Assembly (NCBI RefSeq): GCF_040371755.1
Contig: NZ_BAABWE010000011.1
Coordinates: 75,490-139,489, forward strand
Reading direction: 5' to 3'
Length of the DNA: 64,000 bases
Source: Bermanella sp040371755
GTDB lineage: Bacteria > Pseudomonadota > Gammaproteobacteria > Pseudomonadales > Oceanobacteraceae
Part shown: positions 44,620 through 53,618 of the stretch, one piece after another
How the letters are laid out: every line of letters begins with the position of its first letter
How positions within the stretch are numbered: the stretch's first letter is position 1
Made by a program: the position numbers and the translations under genes
Notes under the pieces: model-generated
Databases searched by the model: none
What the model was told of the DNA's origin: nothing
Seen by the model: only the letters and a program-made list of their open reading frames with translations

Positions 44620-45058
44620 TCAGAAAAATGACGAATCCCAATGAAAGTAATAACCAATCTTACTCACTAGATTCGCTCTAATTGGATTTGCAATGATATA
44701 TCGTGCTACTTCTATTAAACCTTCCTCTTTACGAATCGCATGATCAAATAACCTCTCTGCCAAACTCTACTTTTACTTTTTTGTGAATACAGGCCTTTAA
44801 CCCTAGCAACGGCCTGTGATAAATCACCGTCGATTAACTTAAACAGCCAATGTACGTGATCTGGCATGGTACAAAAAGCATATGTTTGGCTGTGATTATT
44901 CTCATCACTTGTTTTTAAGATTCGCCTTAATAAGCTAGCACTGTGGAAGTCGAGAAAAACAGGTTGGCGTTGAAGCGTAGAAAAGGTCACATGGTAAATG
45001 TAATTAGGGTAAGAAGTCGGCCTTTGCTCAAATGCACTTGACCCTTAACTGGTTTCAT
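44620..45058 (-). pseudogene. REP-associated tyrosine transposase (RAYT), frameshifted
   Basis: The minus strand reads as a Y1-type REP transposase broken in at least two places. The central frame gives YHVTFSTLQRQPVF, then FCTMPDHVHWLFKL with the HUH metal-binding pair (His-x-His), then VKGLYSQ near the catalytic tyrosine. Near 44748 one base is missing, and the next frame continues as FDHAIRKEEGLIEVARYI then ANPIRANL and stops at 44620. At the other end an ATG at 45058 (MKPVKG) leads into the reading only after another frame change. About 146 codons in all, near normal length. Family 1 palindromes lie just upstream at 45157 and 45274, as expected for RAYT target repeats. Confidence 0.82.
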
Positions 45059-45156
45059 AGATCATCCTTGATCTTACGATTTTTATTTCGTCTTATCGCG
45101 CGATTAAAATATCCTGAAAAACAACAAATTCTGTAGCGTATGCGGTGAAATGATAA

Positions 45157-45233
45157 CTAGGCGAAGTCTTTGTGAAGAACCGGAACGTGCTTTAGCACTT
45201 GAGGATTTTGAACAAAGACTTCAACAACGTTAG
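45157..45233. repeat. Family 1 palindromic repeat, copy A
   Basis: Arms AAGTCTTTGT (45164-45173) and ACAAAGACTT (45212-45221) enclose a core with AACCG, an inner stem, and TTGAGGATT. CTAGGC precedes and CAACAACG follows, the flanks shared with other copies. About 100 bases from the RAYT pseudogene. Confidence 0.75.
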
Positions 45234-45273
45234 CACAAACAAGGTATAGATATTTAGAACGAGAATAACGACA

Positions 45274-45358
45274 CTCTGGCTAGGCAAGTGATTTTTGAGA
45301 AACCGCAGTTTAGTGGACTAAATGAGGATTTCGAGAAAATCACTTAACAATGCCAGAG
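45274..45358. repeat. Family 1 palindromic repeat, copy B
   Basis: Outer arms CTCTGGC (45274-45280) and GCCAGAG (45352-45358); middle arms AAGTGATTTT (45286-45295) and AAAATCACTT (45336-45345); core AACCGCAGTTTAG ... CTAAATGAGGATT. It lies 12 bases past the stop of the minus-strand dehydrogenase gene, where its hairpin may end transcription. Confidence 0.8.
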
Positions 45359-45370
45359 CAAGTTAGGCCG

Positions 45371-46765
45371 TTATAAATCAATGATTTTGCCAGGGTTCAT
45401 CACATTCTTCGGATCAAACACCTGCTTCATAGCCCGCATGTAATCAATTTCAACCGCACTACGGGTATATTGCAAATACGGTTTTTTGGTCATGCCAACA
45501 CCGTGTTCCGCTGATACCGAGCCTTGGTATTTTTCAACAATCTCAAATACCCATGTACTTACCTTGGCGCATTTTTCAAAGAATTCTTCTTTGGCTAACG
45601 CATCTGGTTTTAGAATGTTTAAGTGTAAGTTGCCATCACCAATGTGACCAAACCAGATGATTTCAAAGTCTGGGTATTCTTTATTTACGACTTGCTCAAT
45701 TTCATTCAAGAAAGGCGGTACTTTGGATACCACAACGGAGATGTCGTTTTTATACGGGGTCCATTCAGCAATGGTTTCTGAAATATCTTCACGTAAGCGC
45801 CATAGGTTTTTCGCTTGTGTTTCACTTTGCGAGATCACACCGTCTAATACCCAGCCTTCCTCCATACAATGCTCGAACAACTCCATAGCAACGTCCATAT
45901 CTGCATCGCTAAGGGCTTCAAATTCGATCAGAGCATAATATTCAGCTTCGCTTTCAAATGGAGCAGGTACGTCACCACGGGCGATGACTTTGCTCATGGC
46001 TTTATGCGAAAAGAACTCAAACGCGGTTAAGTCCATACGACCTTGATAGGCATGTAGAACATTCATGATGGCGTCTAACTCTGGTACACCCAATACCAGA
46101 ACATTCAGATTTTTAGGGCTACGGGTTAGGCGCATGGTCGCTTCCGTCACGATACCTAAAGTACCTTCACCGCCGATGAATAGCTGACGTAAGTCATAAC
46201 CTGTGTTGTTTTTAACTAGGTCTTTGTTTAGCTCAAGAATGTCACCTTTACCGGTCACGACTTTCATACCCGCCACCCAGTCACGGGTCATGCCGTATTT
46301 GATGACTTTAATACCGCCTGCGTTGGTACCAATATTACCGCCAATTTGGCTGGAACCTGCTGATGCAAAATCCACTGGGTAATACAGACCTTGTTCTTCT
46401 GCAAAATCTTGTAACTGCTCGGTAATCACGCCCGCACCACAGCGTACGGTACGGTCAGTGAGGTTAAAGTCACTCATGGTGTTCATATAATCAAGGGCAA
46501 CCACCACTTCGCCATTAGCAGCAACAGCACCCGCACTTAAACCCGTACGGCCACCAGATGGTACAATGGCAAAATCCAGCTCATTAGCCGCTTTTACGAT
46601 GTCAGCCACTTGTTCTGTGGTCTTAGGAAAGGCAATGGCCAGAGGTTTGGGGGCGTAGATTTTGGTCCAATCTTTACCAAAAGTCTCCAGACTATCGGCA
46701 TCGGTCTTTACTTTATCTTCGCCTAAAATGGCTTGAAGACGACTAATTACGGTGGTTTGGCTCAT
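45371..46765 (-). CDS. FAD-linked D-2-hydroxyglutarate dehydrogenase family protein
   Basis: A 464-residue VAO/GlcD-type flavoprotein. PSGGRTGLSAGAVA and GGNIGTNAGGIKVIKYG bind FAD; the C-terminal half has WFGHIGDGNLHLNI and SAEHGVGMTKKPYL, the metal and 2-hydroxyacid site. GlcD and D-lactate dehydrogenases are similar, but the divergent placement against serA matches the pseudomonad pair in which this enzyme re-oxidises D-2-hydroxyglutarate made by SerA. That context is the reason for the call. Electrons would go to an acceptor such as ETF. A family 1 repeat lies just downstream. Confidence 0.85.
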   Translation of the reverse strand: MSQTTVISRLQAILGEDKVKTDADSLETFGKDWTKIYAPKPLAIAFPKTTEQVADIVKAANELDFAIVPSGGRTGLSAGAVAANGEVVVALDYMNTMSDFNLTDRTVRCGAGVITEQLQDFAEEQGLYYPVDFASAGSSQIGGNIGTNAGGIKVIKYGMTRDWVAGMKVVTGKGDILELNKDLVKNNTGYDLRQLFIGGEGTLGIVTEATMRLTRSPKNLNVLVLGVPELDAIMNVLHAYQGRMDLTAFEFFSHKAMSKVIARGDVPAPFESEAEYYALIEFEALSDADMDVAMELFEHCMEEGWVLDGVISQSETQAKNLWRLREDISETIAEWTPYKNDISVVVSKVPPFLNEIEQVVNKEYPDFEIIWFGHIGDGNLHLNILKPDALAKEEFFEKCAKVSTWVFEIVEKYQGSVSAEHGVGMTKKPYLQYTRSAVEIDYMRAMKQVFDPKNVMNPGKIIDL

Positions 46766-46997
46766 GTGAGTACCCTAAATTACAATCTCAAAAGCGGCTT
46801 GAGTGGCTATATGAGCCATTTGCAACTGTTGTTGCATACATTTCGCTGCCGCTGGGGCTTCTTTCAAAGGGGATTATGATACCATATGCGCCTAAATTTA
46901 GACTCATGTTTTCATGACCCATACTGGCAAGGCTTCGCGCCCCATAAGACCATTATCAGGCCAGCAAAACGCTTTACCGTTAATTAAGGCTCATACC

Positions 46998-48227
46998 ATG
47001 ACAGATACATCTTTAGATAAAAGCAAAATCCGCATTCTGTTATTAGAAGGCGTTCACCAAACGGCTCTAGATACCCTAACATCTGCGGGTTACAGCAACA
47101 TCGAATACGTTAAAACGGCGTTAACCGGTGATGCCCTAAAAGAGAAAATCAAAGACGCACACTTTGTCGGTATTCGCTCGCGCACCCAGCTAACGGAAGA
47201 CGTATTTGCCGCCGCTGAAAAGCTAATTGCTGTGGGTTGCTTCTGTATTGGTACAAACCAAGTAAACCTTGAAGCTGCGGCTAAGCGTGGTATTCCGGTA
47301 TTTAACGCCCCTTACTCAAATACACGTTCTGTTGCAGAGCTTGTGTTAGGTGAAGCTATCTTGATGCTTCGTGGCATCCCAGAGAAAAACGCCGCTTGTC
47401 ATCGTGGGGGCTGGATCAAGTCTGCTGAAGGCAGCTACGAAATCCGTGGCAAGAACCTTGGCATCGTCGGTTACGGTAGCATTGGTACTCAGCTATCTGT
47501 ATTGGCTGAAGGTCTAGGCATGAAGGTTTACTTTTATGACGTCGTGACCAAACTGCCTTTAGGTAATGCGACGCAAGTAGAAACCATGGATGAGCTATTA
47601 GCCATGTCTGACATCGTATCTTTACACGTACCTGAAACGGGCGATACAAAAGACATGATGGGCGCTGAAGAATTCGCCAAAATGAAAAAAGGCGGTCTAT
47701 TCATCAATGCTGCACGTGGCACGGTTGTGGATATTCCAGCACTGGCTGACGCCCTTAAAAGCGGCCACATTGGTGGCGCTGCCGTTGATGTATTCCCGAA
47801 AGAGCCAAAAGGTAACGACGACGAATTCATGTCTGAGTTACGTGGCTTAGATAACGTGATTCTAACTCCCCATATCGGTGGTTCAACTCAAGAAGCCCAA
47901 GCCAACATTGGTAAAGAAGTGGGCGAGAAACTGGCCACCTATTCTGATACTGGTGCTACTTTATCTGCGGTGAACTTCCCGCAAGTTTCACTTCCACAGC
48001 ATGGTAACTTCCACCGTATTCTTCACATCCACGAAAACGTACCGGGTGTGTTAAACAAAATTAACACCATCTTTGCTGAGAACAACATCAACATTCTTGG
48101 TCAGTTCTTACAAACAACAGCCGACATCGGTTATGTGGTTGTAGATGTAGACGCTTCCGCCGGTGAACTGGCCCTTGAAAAAGTGTTAGAAGTAGAAGGT
48201 ACTATTCGCGCACGTATTCTTTTCTGA
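46998..48227 (+). CDS. serA: D-3-phosphoglycerate dehydrogenase
   Basis: About 409 residues, the E. coli SerA type with one C-terminal ACT domain. IRILLLEGVHQ at the start, GIVGYGSIGTQLS as the NAD loop, INAARGTVVD and LTPHIGGSTQEAQ with the catalytic arginine, glutamate and histidine region; the tail NIHEN-like segment (HIHENVPGVLNKI) is the serine-sensing ACT domain. The frame opens 28 codons earlier, but the ATG at 46998 has AAGG eight bases upstream and restores family length. The enzyme also reduces 2-oxoglutarate to D-2-hydroxyglutarate, which the divergent neighbour should remove. A terminator follows. Confidence 0.96.
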   Translation: MTDTSLDKSKIRILLLEGVHQTALDTLTSAGYSNIEYVKTALTGDALKEKIKDAHFVGIRSRTQLTEDVFAAAEKLIAVGCFCIGTNQVNLEAAAKRGIPVFNAPYSNTRSVAELVLGEAILMLRGIPEKNAACHRGGWIKSAEGSYEIRGKNLGIVGYGSIGTQLSVLAEGLGMKVYFYDVVTKLPLGNATQVETMDELLAMSDIVSLHVPETGDTKDMMGAEEFAKMKKGGLFINAARGTVVDIPALADALKSGHIGGAAVDVFPKEPKGNDDEFMSELRGLDNVILTPHIGGSTQEAQANIGKEVGEKLATYSDTGATLSAVNFPQVSLPQHGNFHRILHIHENVPGVLNKINTIFAENNINILGQFLQTTADIGYVVVDVDASAGELALEKVLEVEGTIRARILF

Positions 48228-48285
48228 TACGGGAAACGTTGGATGGGAGATGCTCTAAAGTCTCCGTTTCTTGTTTCGCTAAAAT

Positions 48286-48318
48286 AAAAACCGCATGCCG
48301 AAAGGCCTGCGGTTTTTT
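48286..48318 (+). terminator. Terminator after serA
   Basis: AAAAACCGCA and TGCGGTTTTT arms (48287-48296 and 48308-48317, approximate) with an additional inner GCC/GGC pair and a GAAA loop, ending in a T run. Confidence 0.9.
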
Positions 48319-48403
48319 ACGATTTCAAGATAATACTTATGAATTATTCACATGTTTAATTCAGGCATATACAATAATTTGAACATTGATAAGGAACGTC
48401 ACA

Positions 48404-48859
48404 ATGAAAAAACTTGCATTACTTACCTGTCTTTACGTTTTAACAGGTTGCGGATCAGACAACGATCCTTCCGGCAAAGAGGGAATAAACACATGTGCCG
48501 GTTACTCTAGTCCTAAGTTAGTAGTAGAGGTCTTCGATTCATCAACTAATGCAGAAATCTCCAATGCCGTTGTCGAATACACAGCCACTGGAGAAGGAAT
48601 GGTTAGCACGCAAGAAATGATTAATGCACCATATACGCAAGTAAACCAAAACGAAACAGAAAATAATTTAACCTATAACTACCAGTCTTACTTTTCAGTA
48701 AATGCAATTCAGATTGAATATAGCTTTACTGTTAGTGCTACGGGTTATCACACCCATGTATCAAACCAACATAGCCTAGAACTGGATTCATCATGTGGGG
48801 CAGAGAATTTGGCATTACACACAGTTCGCTTATGCCCAACAAGTGGCACATGCTTATGA
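48404..48859 (+). CDS. Hypothetical lipoprotein with Ig/CNA-like domain
   Basis: About 151 residues. The lipobox VLTGC gives Cys16 as the lipidated residue. The mature part reads KLVVEVFDSSTNAEISNAVVEYTATG, the pattern of a carboxypeptidase-regulatory-like or CNA-B-type beta-sandwich, with four further cysteines that may form disulfides (CAGY, SSCG, LCPTSGTC). I cannot name the family. The start at 48404 has AAGGA eight bases upstream. No partner genes. Confidence 0.6.
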   Translation: MKKLALLTCLYVLTGCGSDNDPSGKEGINTCAGYSSPKLVVEVFDSSTNAEISNAVVEYTATGEGMVSTQEMINAPYTQVNQNETENNLTYNYQSYFSVNAIQIEYSFTVSATGYHTHVSNQHSLELDSSCGAENLALHTVRLCPTSGTCL

Positions 48860-48908
48860 AACAAAAAACACATGTGACAACACCTGCGGTTTGTTATGCC
48901 TTTCATTT

Positions 48909-48976
48909 GTAGCATGGGTTAGATTGAGCGCAGCGAAATTGTAACCCATCAATTACATGATGGGTTACGCTCGTGC
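48909..48976. repeat. Family 2 repeat (GGGTTACGC type)
   Basis: ATGGGTTAGATTGAGCGCAGCG, here broken by mismatches, then GTAACCCATCAATTACATGATGGGTTACGCTC: three half-sites of the GGGTTACGC element. No gene is seen between 48860 and 49256; the open frame there overlaps both repeats and looks spurious. Confidence 0.65.
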
Positions 48977-49139
48977 CAAACAGTTGTGAGAGGGTGGTCA
49001 ACGTGTCCTTTGTGGTATAAGCGCGATAAGTTTTTGAATATTAAATCGCGCGCAAGAGCCCTCCCACTGATATGCCATTTTAGATTACACTATTTAGTCG
49101 ATATCGAAAAAGCTATGAAAAAATGCGATTCTAAATATT

Positions 49140-49262
49140 TTCTAGCGTCAGTGAGGCAGAAAAGACAAGGCAAAAGAAAAATTCAGAAAAGGAGTTTATG
49201 TTTTATAAATGACTTTCTGAATTTTTCTTTTAACGCAGTATTTCCAACGCAACTAGCTAGAA
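49140..49262. repeat. Family 1 palindromic repeat, copy E
   Basis: Perfect 18-bp arms at 49172-49189 and 49214-49231 (AAAAGAAAAATTCAGAAA and its complement) with a 24-base loop, flanked on the left by GCGTCAGTGAGGCAGAAAAG and on the right by AACGCAGTATTTCCAACGC. The right end reaches into the cobO stop codon. On the minus strand the hairpin ends in a T run, so it may terminate the cobalamin operon. Confidence 0.75.
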
Positions 49263-49877
49263 ATCGACTCCAATACGAGCTTTGATTCCCGATTTATACG
49301 CATGTTTAACGTCTTTCACTTCTGAAACCGTATCCGCCAATTCTTGCAACGCCGAACCGCCACCACGGCCTGTGACAATCACACTTTGCTCCACTGGGCG
49401 GTTTTTAATGGCATTTAAGATGCGCTCTTCATCTAAATATTTATAGGCAATCATGTAGGTGAGTTCATCCAGTAACACCAAATTATATTTGTCGTCCTGT
49501 AGCATTTTTTCAGCCACGGCCCATGTATCTTCGGCGGCTTTAATATCACCTGAGCGATCTTGAGTATTCCAAGTGAAACCTGTGCCCATTTGGTAAAAAT
49601 CTTCAGGTTCAAAATTTGGCAGCAATGACGCTTTTTCTTTTAAGAAAATTTCCTCACCGCTTAGCTGTGCCCCTTTAATAAATTGAACGACGCCCACTTT
49701 ATGATCATAACCCAATGCACGAAGTACCATGCCAAAACCTGAGCTGCTTTTGCCTTTACCGTTACCCGTAAGCACAATCACTACGCCACGCTCAATGTCG
49801 GCTTTGGCAATATTGGCGTCTACCTTCTCTTTTTGCTTTTTCATTTTTTGTTTATGTTTTTCGTCTTGAGTTGTCAT
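49257..49877 (-). CDS. cobO: Cob(I)yrinic acid a,c-diamide adenosyltransferase
   Basis: BtuR/CobO-type ATP:corrinoid adenosyltransferase of 206 residues. VLTGNGKGKSSSGFG (about 35-49) is the P-loop with the reversed ATP orientation of this family; VVQFIKGA, GFTWNTQDR and VLLDELTY continue the fold, and VIVTGRGGG closes it. The first 30 residues are basic and helical. It adenosylates incoming corrinoids. Last gene of the riboswitch-led operon, 17 bases after btuF. The stop codon lies in the right end of a family 1 repeat. Confidence 0.94.
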   Translation of the reverse strand: MTTQDEKHKQKMKKQKEKVDANIAKADIERGVVIVLTGNGKGKSSSGFGMVLRALGYDHKVGVVQFIKGAQLSGEEIFLKEKASLLPNFEPEDFYQMGTGFTWNTQDRSGDIKAAEDTWAVAEKMLQDDKYNLVLLDELTYMIAYKYLDEERILNAIKNRPVEQSVIVTGRGGGSALQELADTVSEVKDVKHAYKSGIKARIGVDF

Positions 49878-49894
49878 ACTCAGTACTCCAGATT

Positions 49895-50752
49895 TTATAA
49901 TTGATAGGTACGCGCAATATCAAACTTATCACACAGATTTTGCATACCTTGTAATATTCGCCCCGAAAAACGATGCAATAAATCACCGTTGATAAAATAT
50001 ATTTGTTTGTTTTTAACCGCTGGTATTTCAGGCCATGATGCCCATTTATCACCTGCTTCTATCTTGCTGCCATGTTGCGATGGAATAACAATCACATCAG
50101 GCTTGGCTAACAGCACATTTTCAATGCTCACTTGCGGGTAATCCAATGCATTGTCATTAAAGATATTCACCCCTGCACAACCCTCAACCATTTCATTAAT
50201 CCAAGAACCTGCTGCCATGGCTCTTAATGGCTCACTCCATAACTGATAAAACACCGATACTTTAGATTTTTTTGCATTATTTAAGCGGATTTTAGCTAGA
50301 CGTTGATTAAACTCACTAGCATTTACTTGAGCTATTTTTTTTAAACCCAGTTTTTCGCCAAGGGAAAGCATTTCTTTGGGAATATCATCCAGTTTTTTGG
50401 TGATACTCAAATAAACGGGCAAACCTAAATCTTGCATTTTTTTAATATCTTGTGCTTTATTCCCACCTTGCCAAGCAATAATTAAGTCTGGTTTTAATTC
50501 CAGTACTCGCTCAATTTGAATGCCACTGTAGCCTCCAATGCGTGGAATATTTTTGGCTGCTTCTGGATAATCAGCGTATTCAGTGGTGGCAACAATTCTA
50601 TCTCCGGCTCCTAGCATAAACACTAACTCAACCGCATGAGGTGCTAATGCAATAATACGCTGAATAGAATTCTCCTCTTGCGCCACACTTTTTACACTAT
50701 TTAGCATTAGCCATATTATAGTTATGACCAAAGCCATTTTTTTAAATTGCAT
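49895..50752 (-). CDS. btuF: Cobalamin ABC transporter substrate-binding protein
   Basis: A 285-residue periplasmic binding protein with a signal peptide (about 1-24). RIIALAPHAVELVFMLGAGDRIVATTEYADYP and PRIGGYSGIQIERVLELKPDLIIAW are the BtuF/FhuD-type cluster; two lobes are linked by a long helix. It would deliver cobalamin or cobinamide to BtuCD. The 5' end overlaps the preceding threonine-phosphate decarboxylase gene by 11 bases. The matching permease and ATPase are two and three genes upstream. Confidence 0.9.
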   Translation of the reverse strand: MQFKKMALVITIIWLMLNSVKSVAQEENSIQRIIALAPHAVELVFMLGAGDRIVATTEYADYPEAAKNIPRIGGYSGIQIERVLELKPDLIIAWQGGNKAQDIKKMQDLGLPVYLSITKKLDDIPKEMLSLGEKLGLKKIAQVNASEFNQRLAKIRLNNAKKSKVSVFYQLWSEPLRAMAAGSWINEMVEGCAGVNIFNDNALDYPQVSIENVLLAKPDVIVIPSQHGSKIEAGDKWASWPEIPAVKNKQIYFINGDLLHRFSGRILQGMQNLCDKFDIARTYQL

Positions 50753-51833
50753 TGTGAAATATTCCTTGTTTCATATTATTAGCGACTGCACTCAAGCCTT
50801 GATCTATTTTTTGCCAATTTGCGTAACTATTTACCGGTAAACCAAGGCGAATGCCAGCTCTGTCATCCAATAAGCGGGTATAGATGCCCTGCTGACAAAG
50901 AATATGATGACTGTTTTTAGCATGGCTTGATTCAGAAAATATTAATGTAATAAATAAATCACTGCTTAATATAATTACGGTTTTATCTTCAATTTCAGAT
51001 TTTAATTTTTGTTGGATAAAACGCTGAAGTTTCAATACTGAGGAATTTATGGCTAATCTGGATTGTTCAATCCACGCAGTATCTTGTAATGCGCATTTGG
51101 TTATATGTCGTGCGACATGACTCACTGCCCAACATGGCAAGTGCTCATTAAGTTCACAAAGCAATCGTGCATGAGCAAACACACTGCCAACTCTTATACC
51201 AGCCAAACCAAAAAACTTACCTAACGAACGCAATACAATTATATTGTTTGCTAAATCCGGCAAAACACTTTCATGTGGATGCATATCCATGAACGCTTCA
51301 TCCACAATAAGATAACCATTGTGGTTATTCAGTGTTTCTGCCATTTCTATGACTTGTGTTTTTTTAGTTAATTGCCCAGTAGGGTTATTGGGATTAATCA
51401 GTACACATATATCACAGTTAACTAATAATGCTTGTGATGGTGTGTCATCATAAAATTGAAGGTGCGCACCATGTTGCCGCCATGCTCGAGCATGCTCTTG
51501 ATACCCCATCTTGGGTAATAGAACTTTAAGTGCGCGATCATTTTTTTTATTTAATATTAAGGGAAGTGTTTGAATCGCCCAACTAGAGCCGGGCACCATG
51601 AGCAATGACGAACACTTATAGTAAGCTGCTGCAACTTCAGTTAAGCCATCTTGCTCATCCGGTAATTGCTGGTAAAGCGCATTATGAATTTGAAAGTGCG
51701 TGTATCCATTTGGGTTAATACCTGTGCTTAAATCCAACCAGTTAGACTGCTCAATGCCATAATGTTTTGCATAATAGGTCAGACTCCCCCCGTGTTGAGG
51801 GTGATGTTCAGGCGGCAAACAACTTGTATTCAT
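50742..51833 (-). CDS. cobD: L-threonine-O-3-phosphate decarboxylase
   Basis: PLP enzyme (aminotransferase class I/II fold) of 363 residues that makes (R)-1-amino-2-propanol phosphate, the linker between corrin ring and lower ligand. HHPQHGGSL and LDLSTGINPNG form the N-terminal arm; LINPNNPTGQL, VDEAFMD (Asp178) and LRSLGKFFGLAGIRVG with PLP Lys206 are the catalytic motifs. Named CobD in Salmonella and CobC in Pseudomonas. Its start overlaps the btuC stop by four bases. Its product is the substrate for CbiB, the first gene of the operon. Confidence 0.92.
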   Translation of the reverse strand: MNTSCLPPEHHPQHGGSLTYYAKHYGIEQSNWLDLSTGINPNGYTHFQIHNALYQQLPDEQDGLTEVAAAYYKCSSLLMVPGSSWAIQTLPLILNKKNDRALKVLLPKMGYQEHARAWRQHGAHLQFYDDTPSQALLVNCDICVLINPNNPTGQLTKKTQVIEMAETLNNHNGYLIVDEAFMDMHPHESVLPDLANNIIVLRSLGKFFGLAGIRVGSVFAHARLLCELNEHLPCWAVSHVARHITKCALQDTAWIEQSRLAINSSVLKLQRFIQQKLKSEIEDKTVIILSSDLFITLIFSESSHAKNSHHILCQQGIYTRLLDDRAGIRLGLPVNSYANWQKIDQGLSAVANNMKQGIFHNAI

Positions 51834-52855
51834 GAATCAATCCAAGAGCGTTTACGCAGTACCAATAAAAAGAACACACTACCAATCGCTGCGGTTATAA
51901 CACCTATGGGTAATTCATTGTTCGCCACTAATGAGCGGGCTAATACATCCACCCATACCATGAATACGCCACCAAAAAAGGTACATCCTAAAAAGAAATA
52001 CTGCTGTTGCGATGGCATTAAGCGGCGCACGATATGTGGAATCATCAGTCCAACAAAACCAATGCCCCCTGTATTCGCTACTAAGGTGGCTGTGATCAGT
52101 GAGCCAAGTAATAACATGGCCATGCGTAATCGGGTGACATTTACACCCAATGTTTTGGCTGTTTCATCCCCAGCTAATACCGCTTTAAGTGAACGGGCAT
52201 AACCTAAAAACAAAATCAAACAACTAGTAATGACCAAGCTTGGAACCAATAAAGTGTCCCAATTGGCGCGAGTAAAACTGCCTAACGTCCAAAATAATAA
52301 CGAAGCTGCGGCTTCAGGGTCAGATGCATATAACACCAAACTGGTACCGGCACTAAACATAAACGACACCGCTACACCCGCTAATAACATGCGTTCAATT
52401 TGAATTCCCCGTCCTGCCAAACTTAAAACAATAAACACAGAAAACGCCGCACCAATAAACGCACCCGTGGTAATACTCATTTGACTGATAGCAAATCCAG
52501 ATATGCCGGCACCTGTGATTGAGGCAATCACCAGTACCGCACCAAATGATGCACCAGAGGCAATACCAAACAAATAAGGGTCCGCTAATGGGTTACGCGT
52601 CACGGTCTGTAACACGGCCCCCGCTAAAGACAAACCCGCACCTGTCAAAAATGCCAAAATTAACCGAGGAAAGCGCAGCTCAAGAATAATACGCTGTTTA
52701 ATATCAGAGACTTCAGTATCACCCCCTATTACGTTCCACAATACACAGAGCACATCACCACTGGAAATATTAGCGGCACCAAAGCTCACGGCTAGAATCG
52801 CCATCACGATCCACAAAACAATGGCACCACTGCAATATAAAATAAGTTTAGTCAT
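51830..52855 (-). CDS. btuC: Cobalamin ABC transporter permease (FecCD family)
   Basis: A 341-residue permease with about ten membrane helices. LRFPRLILAFLTGAGLSLAGAVLQTVTRNPLADPYLFGIASGASFGA is the classic FecCD start region (written here as one recognised pattern in pieces: RLILAFLTGAGLSLAGA and NPLADPYLFG), and GFVGLMIPHIVR is the helical cytoplasmic loop contacting the ATPase. It overlaps both neighbours. With btuD and btuF it forms a complete importer. Confidence 0.92.
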   Translation of the reverse strand: MTKLILYCSGAIVLWIVMAILAVSFGAANISSGDVLCVLWNVIGGDTEVSDIKQRIILELRFPRLILAFLTGAGLSLAGAVLQTVTRNPLADPYLFGIASGASFGAVLVIASITGAGISGFAISQMSITTGAFIGAAFSVFIVLSLAGRGIQIERMLLAGVAVSFMFSAGTSLVLYASDPEAAASLLFWTLGSFTRANWDTLLVPSLVITSCLILFLGYARSLKAVLAGDETAKTLGVNVTRLRMAMLLLGSLITATLVANTGGIGFVGLMIPHIVRRLMPSQQQYFFLGCTFFGGVFMVWVDVLARSLVANNELPIGVITAAIGSVFFLLVLRKRSWIDS

Positions 52856-53618
52856 GATAATGATACGTTATTCGAGGATGACCATGTGTTGGGTGCACAT
52901 CCACACTCACCGAAGTGCGAAACACAGATTGAATTAAGTCTTGGGTTAATACATCTTGTGGCGACCCGCTGGCCACTAGACAGCCTTTATCTAACACTAA
53001 TAGATAATCACAAAATGCCGCCGCTAAATTTAAATCGTGAAACGAAGCGAACACTGTTTTATTTATTTGCTTCACCTGATTCATCATATCTGCCTGATAG
53101 TGCACATCAAGATGATTAGTGGGCTCATCCATGATCAATAATTCAGTATTTTGAATAAGCGCACGAGCCAGCATTACGCGCTGTTTTTCACCGCCGGATA
53201 ACGTTTGAAAAGGCGACTGACTTAAACCCAATACATCAACTTGTGACATTACTTGATTAATCAATAACCCGTCTTGCGAGTTATCCCATTCAAATAAAGA
53301 TTTGTGTGGCGTTAAACCTTGAGACACCACATCTCGAACCGTTAACCCTAAGTGATCACTATGCTCTTGCAAAATCACCGACATATTTTTTGCATTTTGT
53401 TTTGCTGACAACTGCCATACATCTTTGCCTGCAAATGACACTTGGCCAGATGTGGGGGTATTAACCCGATACAAACAGCGCATCAAGCTCGATTTACCTG
53501 CACCATTTGGCCCTATTAAACCGACAAATTGGCCCTGATGAACGTCAAAACTCACATCATTCACGATAGGTTTATTGGCCACTTGCCAACAAAGATTTTG
53601 CGCACTCAGTAAAGCCAT
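52848..53618 (-). CDS. btuD: Cobalamin ABC transporter ATPase
   Basis: A 256-residue ABC ATPase: Walker A GPNGAGKSS (36-44), Q-loop VILQEHSDH, signature LSGGEKQRV (about 140-148), Walker B LLIMDEPTNHLD and the switch His in SFHDLNLAA. It is of the FepC/BtuD type and energises BtuC. It overlaps the btuC start by eight bases and the cbiB stop by 13, so translation is coupled. Confidence 0.93.
   Translation of the reverse strand: MALLSAQNLCWQVANKPIVNDVSFDVHQGQFVGLIGPNGAGKSSLMRCLYRVNTPTSGQVSFAGKDVWQLSAKQNAKNMSVILQEHSDHLGLTVRDVVSQGLTPHKSLFEWDNSQDGLLINQVMSQVDVLGLSQSPFQTLSGGEKQRVMLARALIQNTELLIMDEPTNHLDVHYQADMMNQVKQINKTVFASFHDLNLAAAFCDYLLVLDKGCLVASGSPQDVLTQDLIQSVFRTSVSVDVHPTHGHPRITYHYHD

Noticed and set aside
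48986..49285. 99-codon open frame on the plus strand
   Set aside because: It runs through family 1 copy E and into cobO, with a low-complexity translation; it is a by-product of the repeat.
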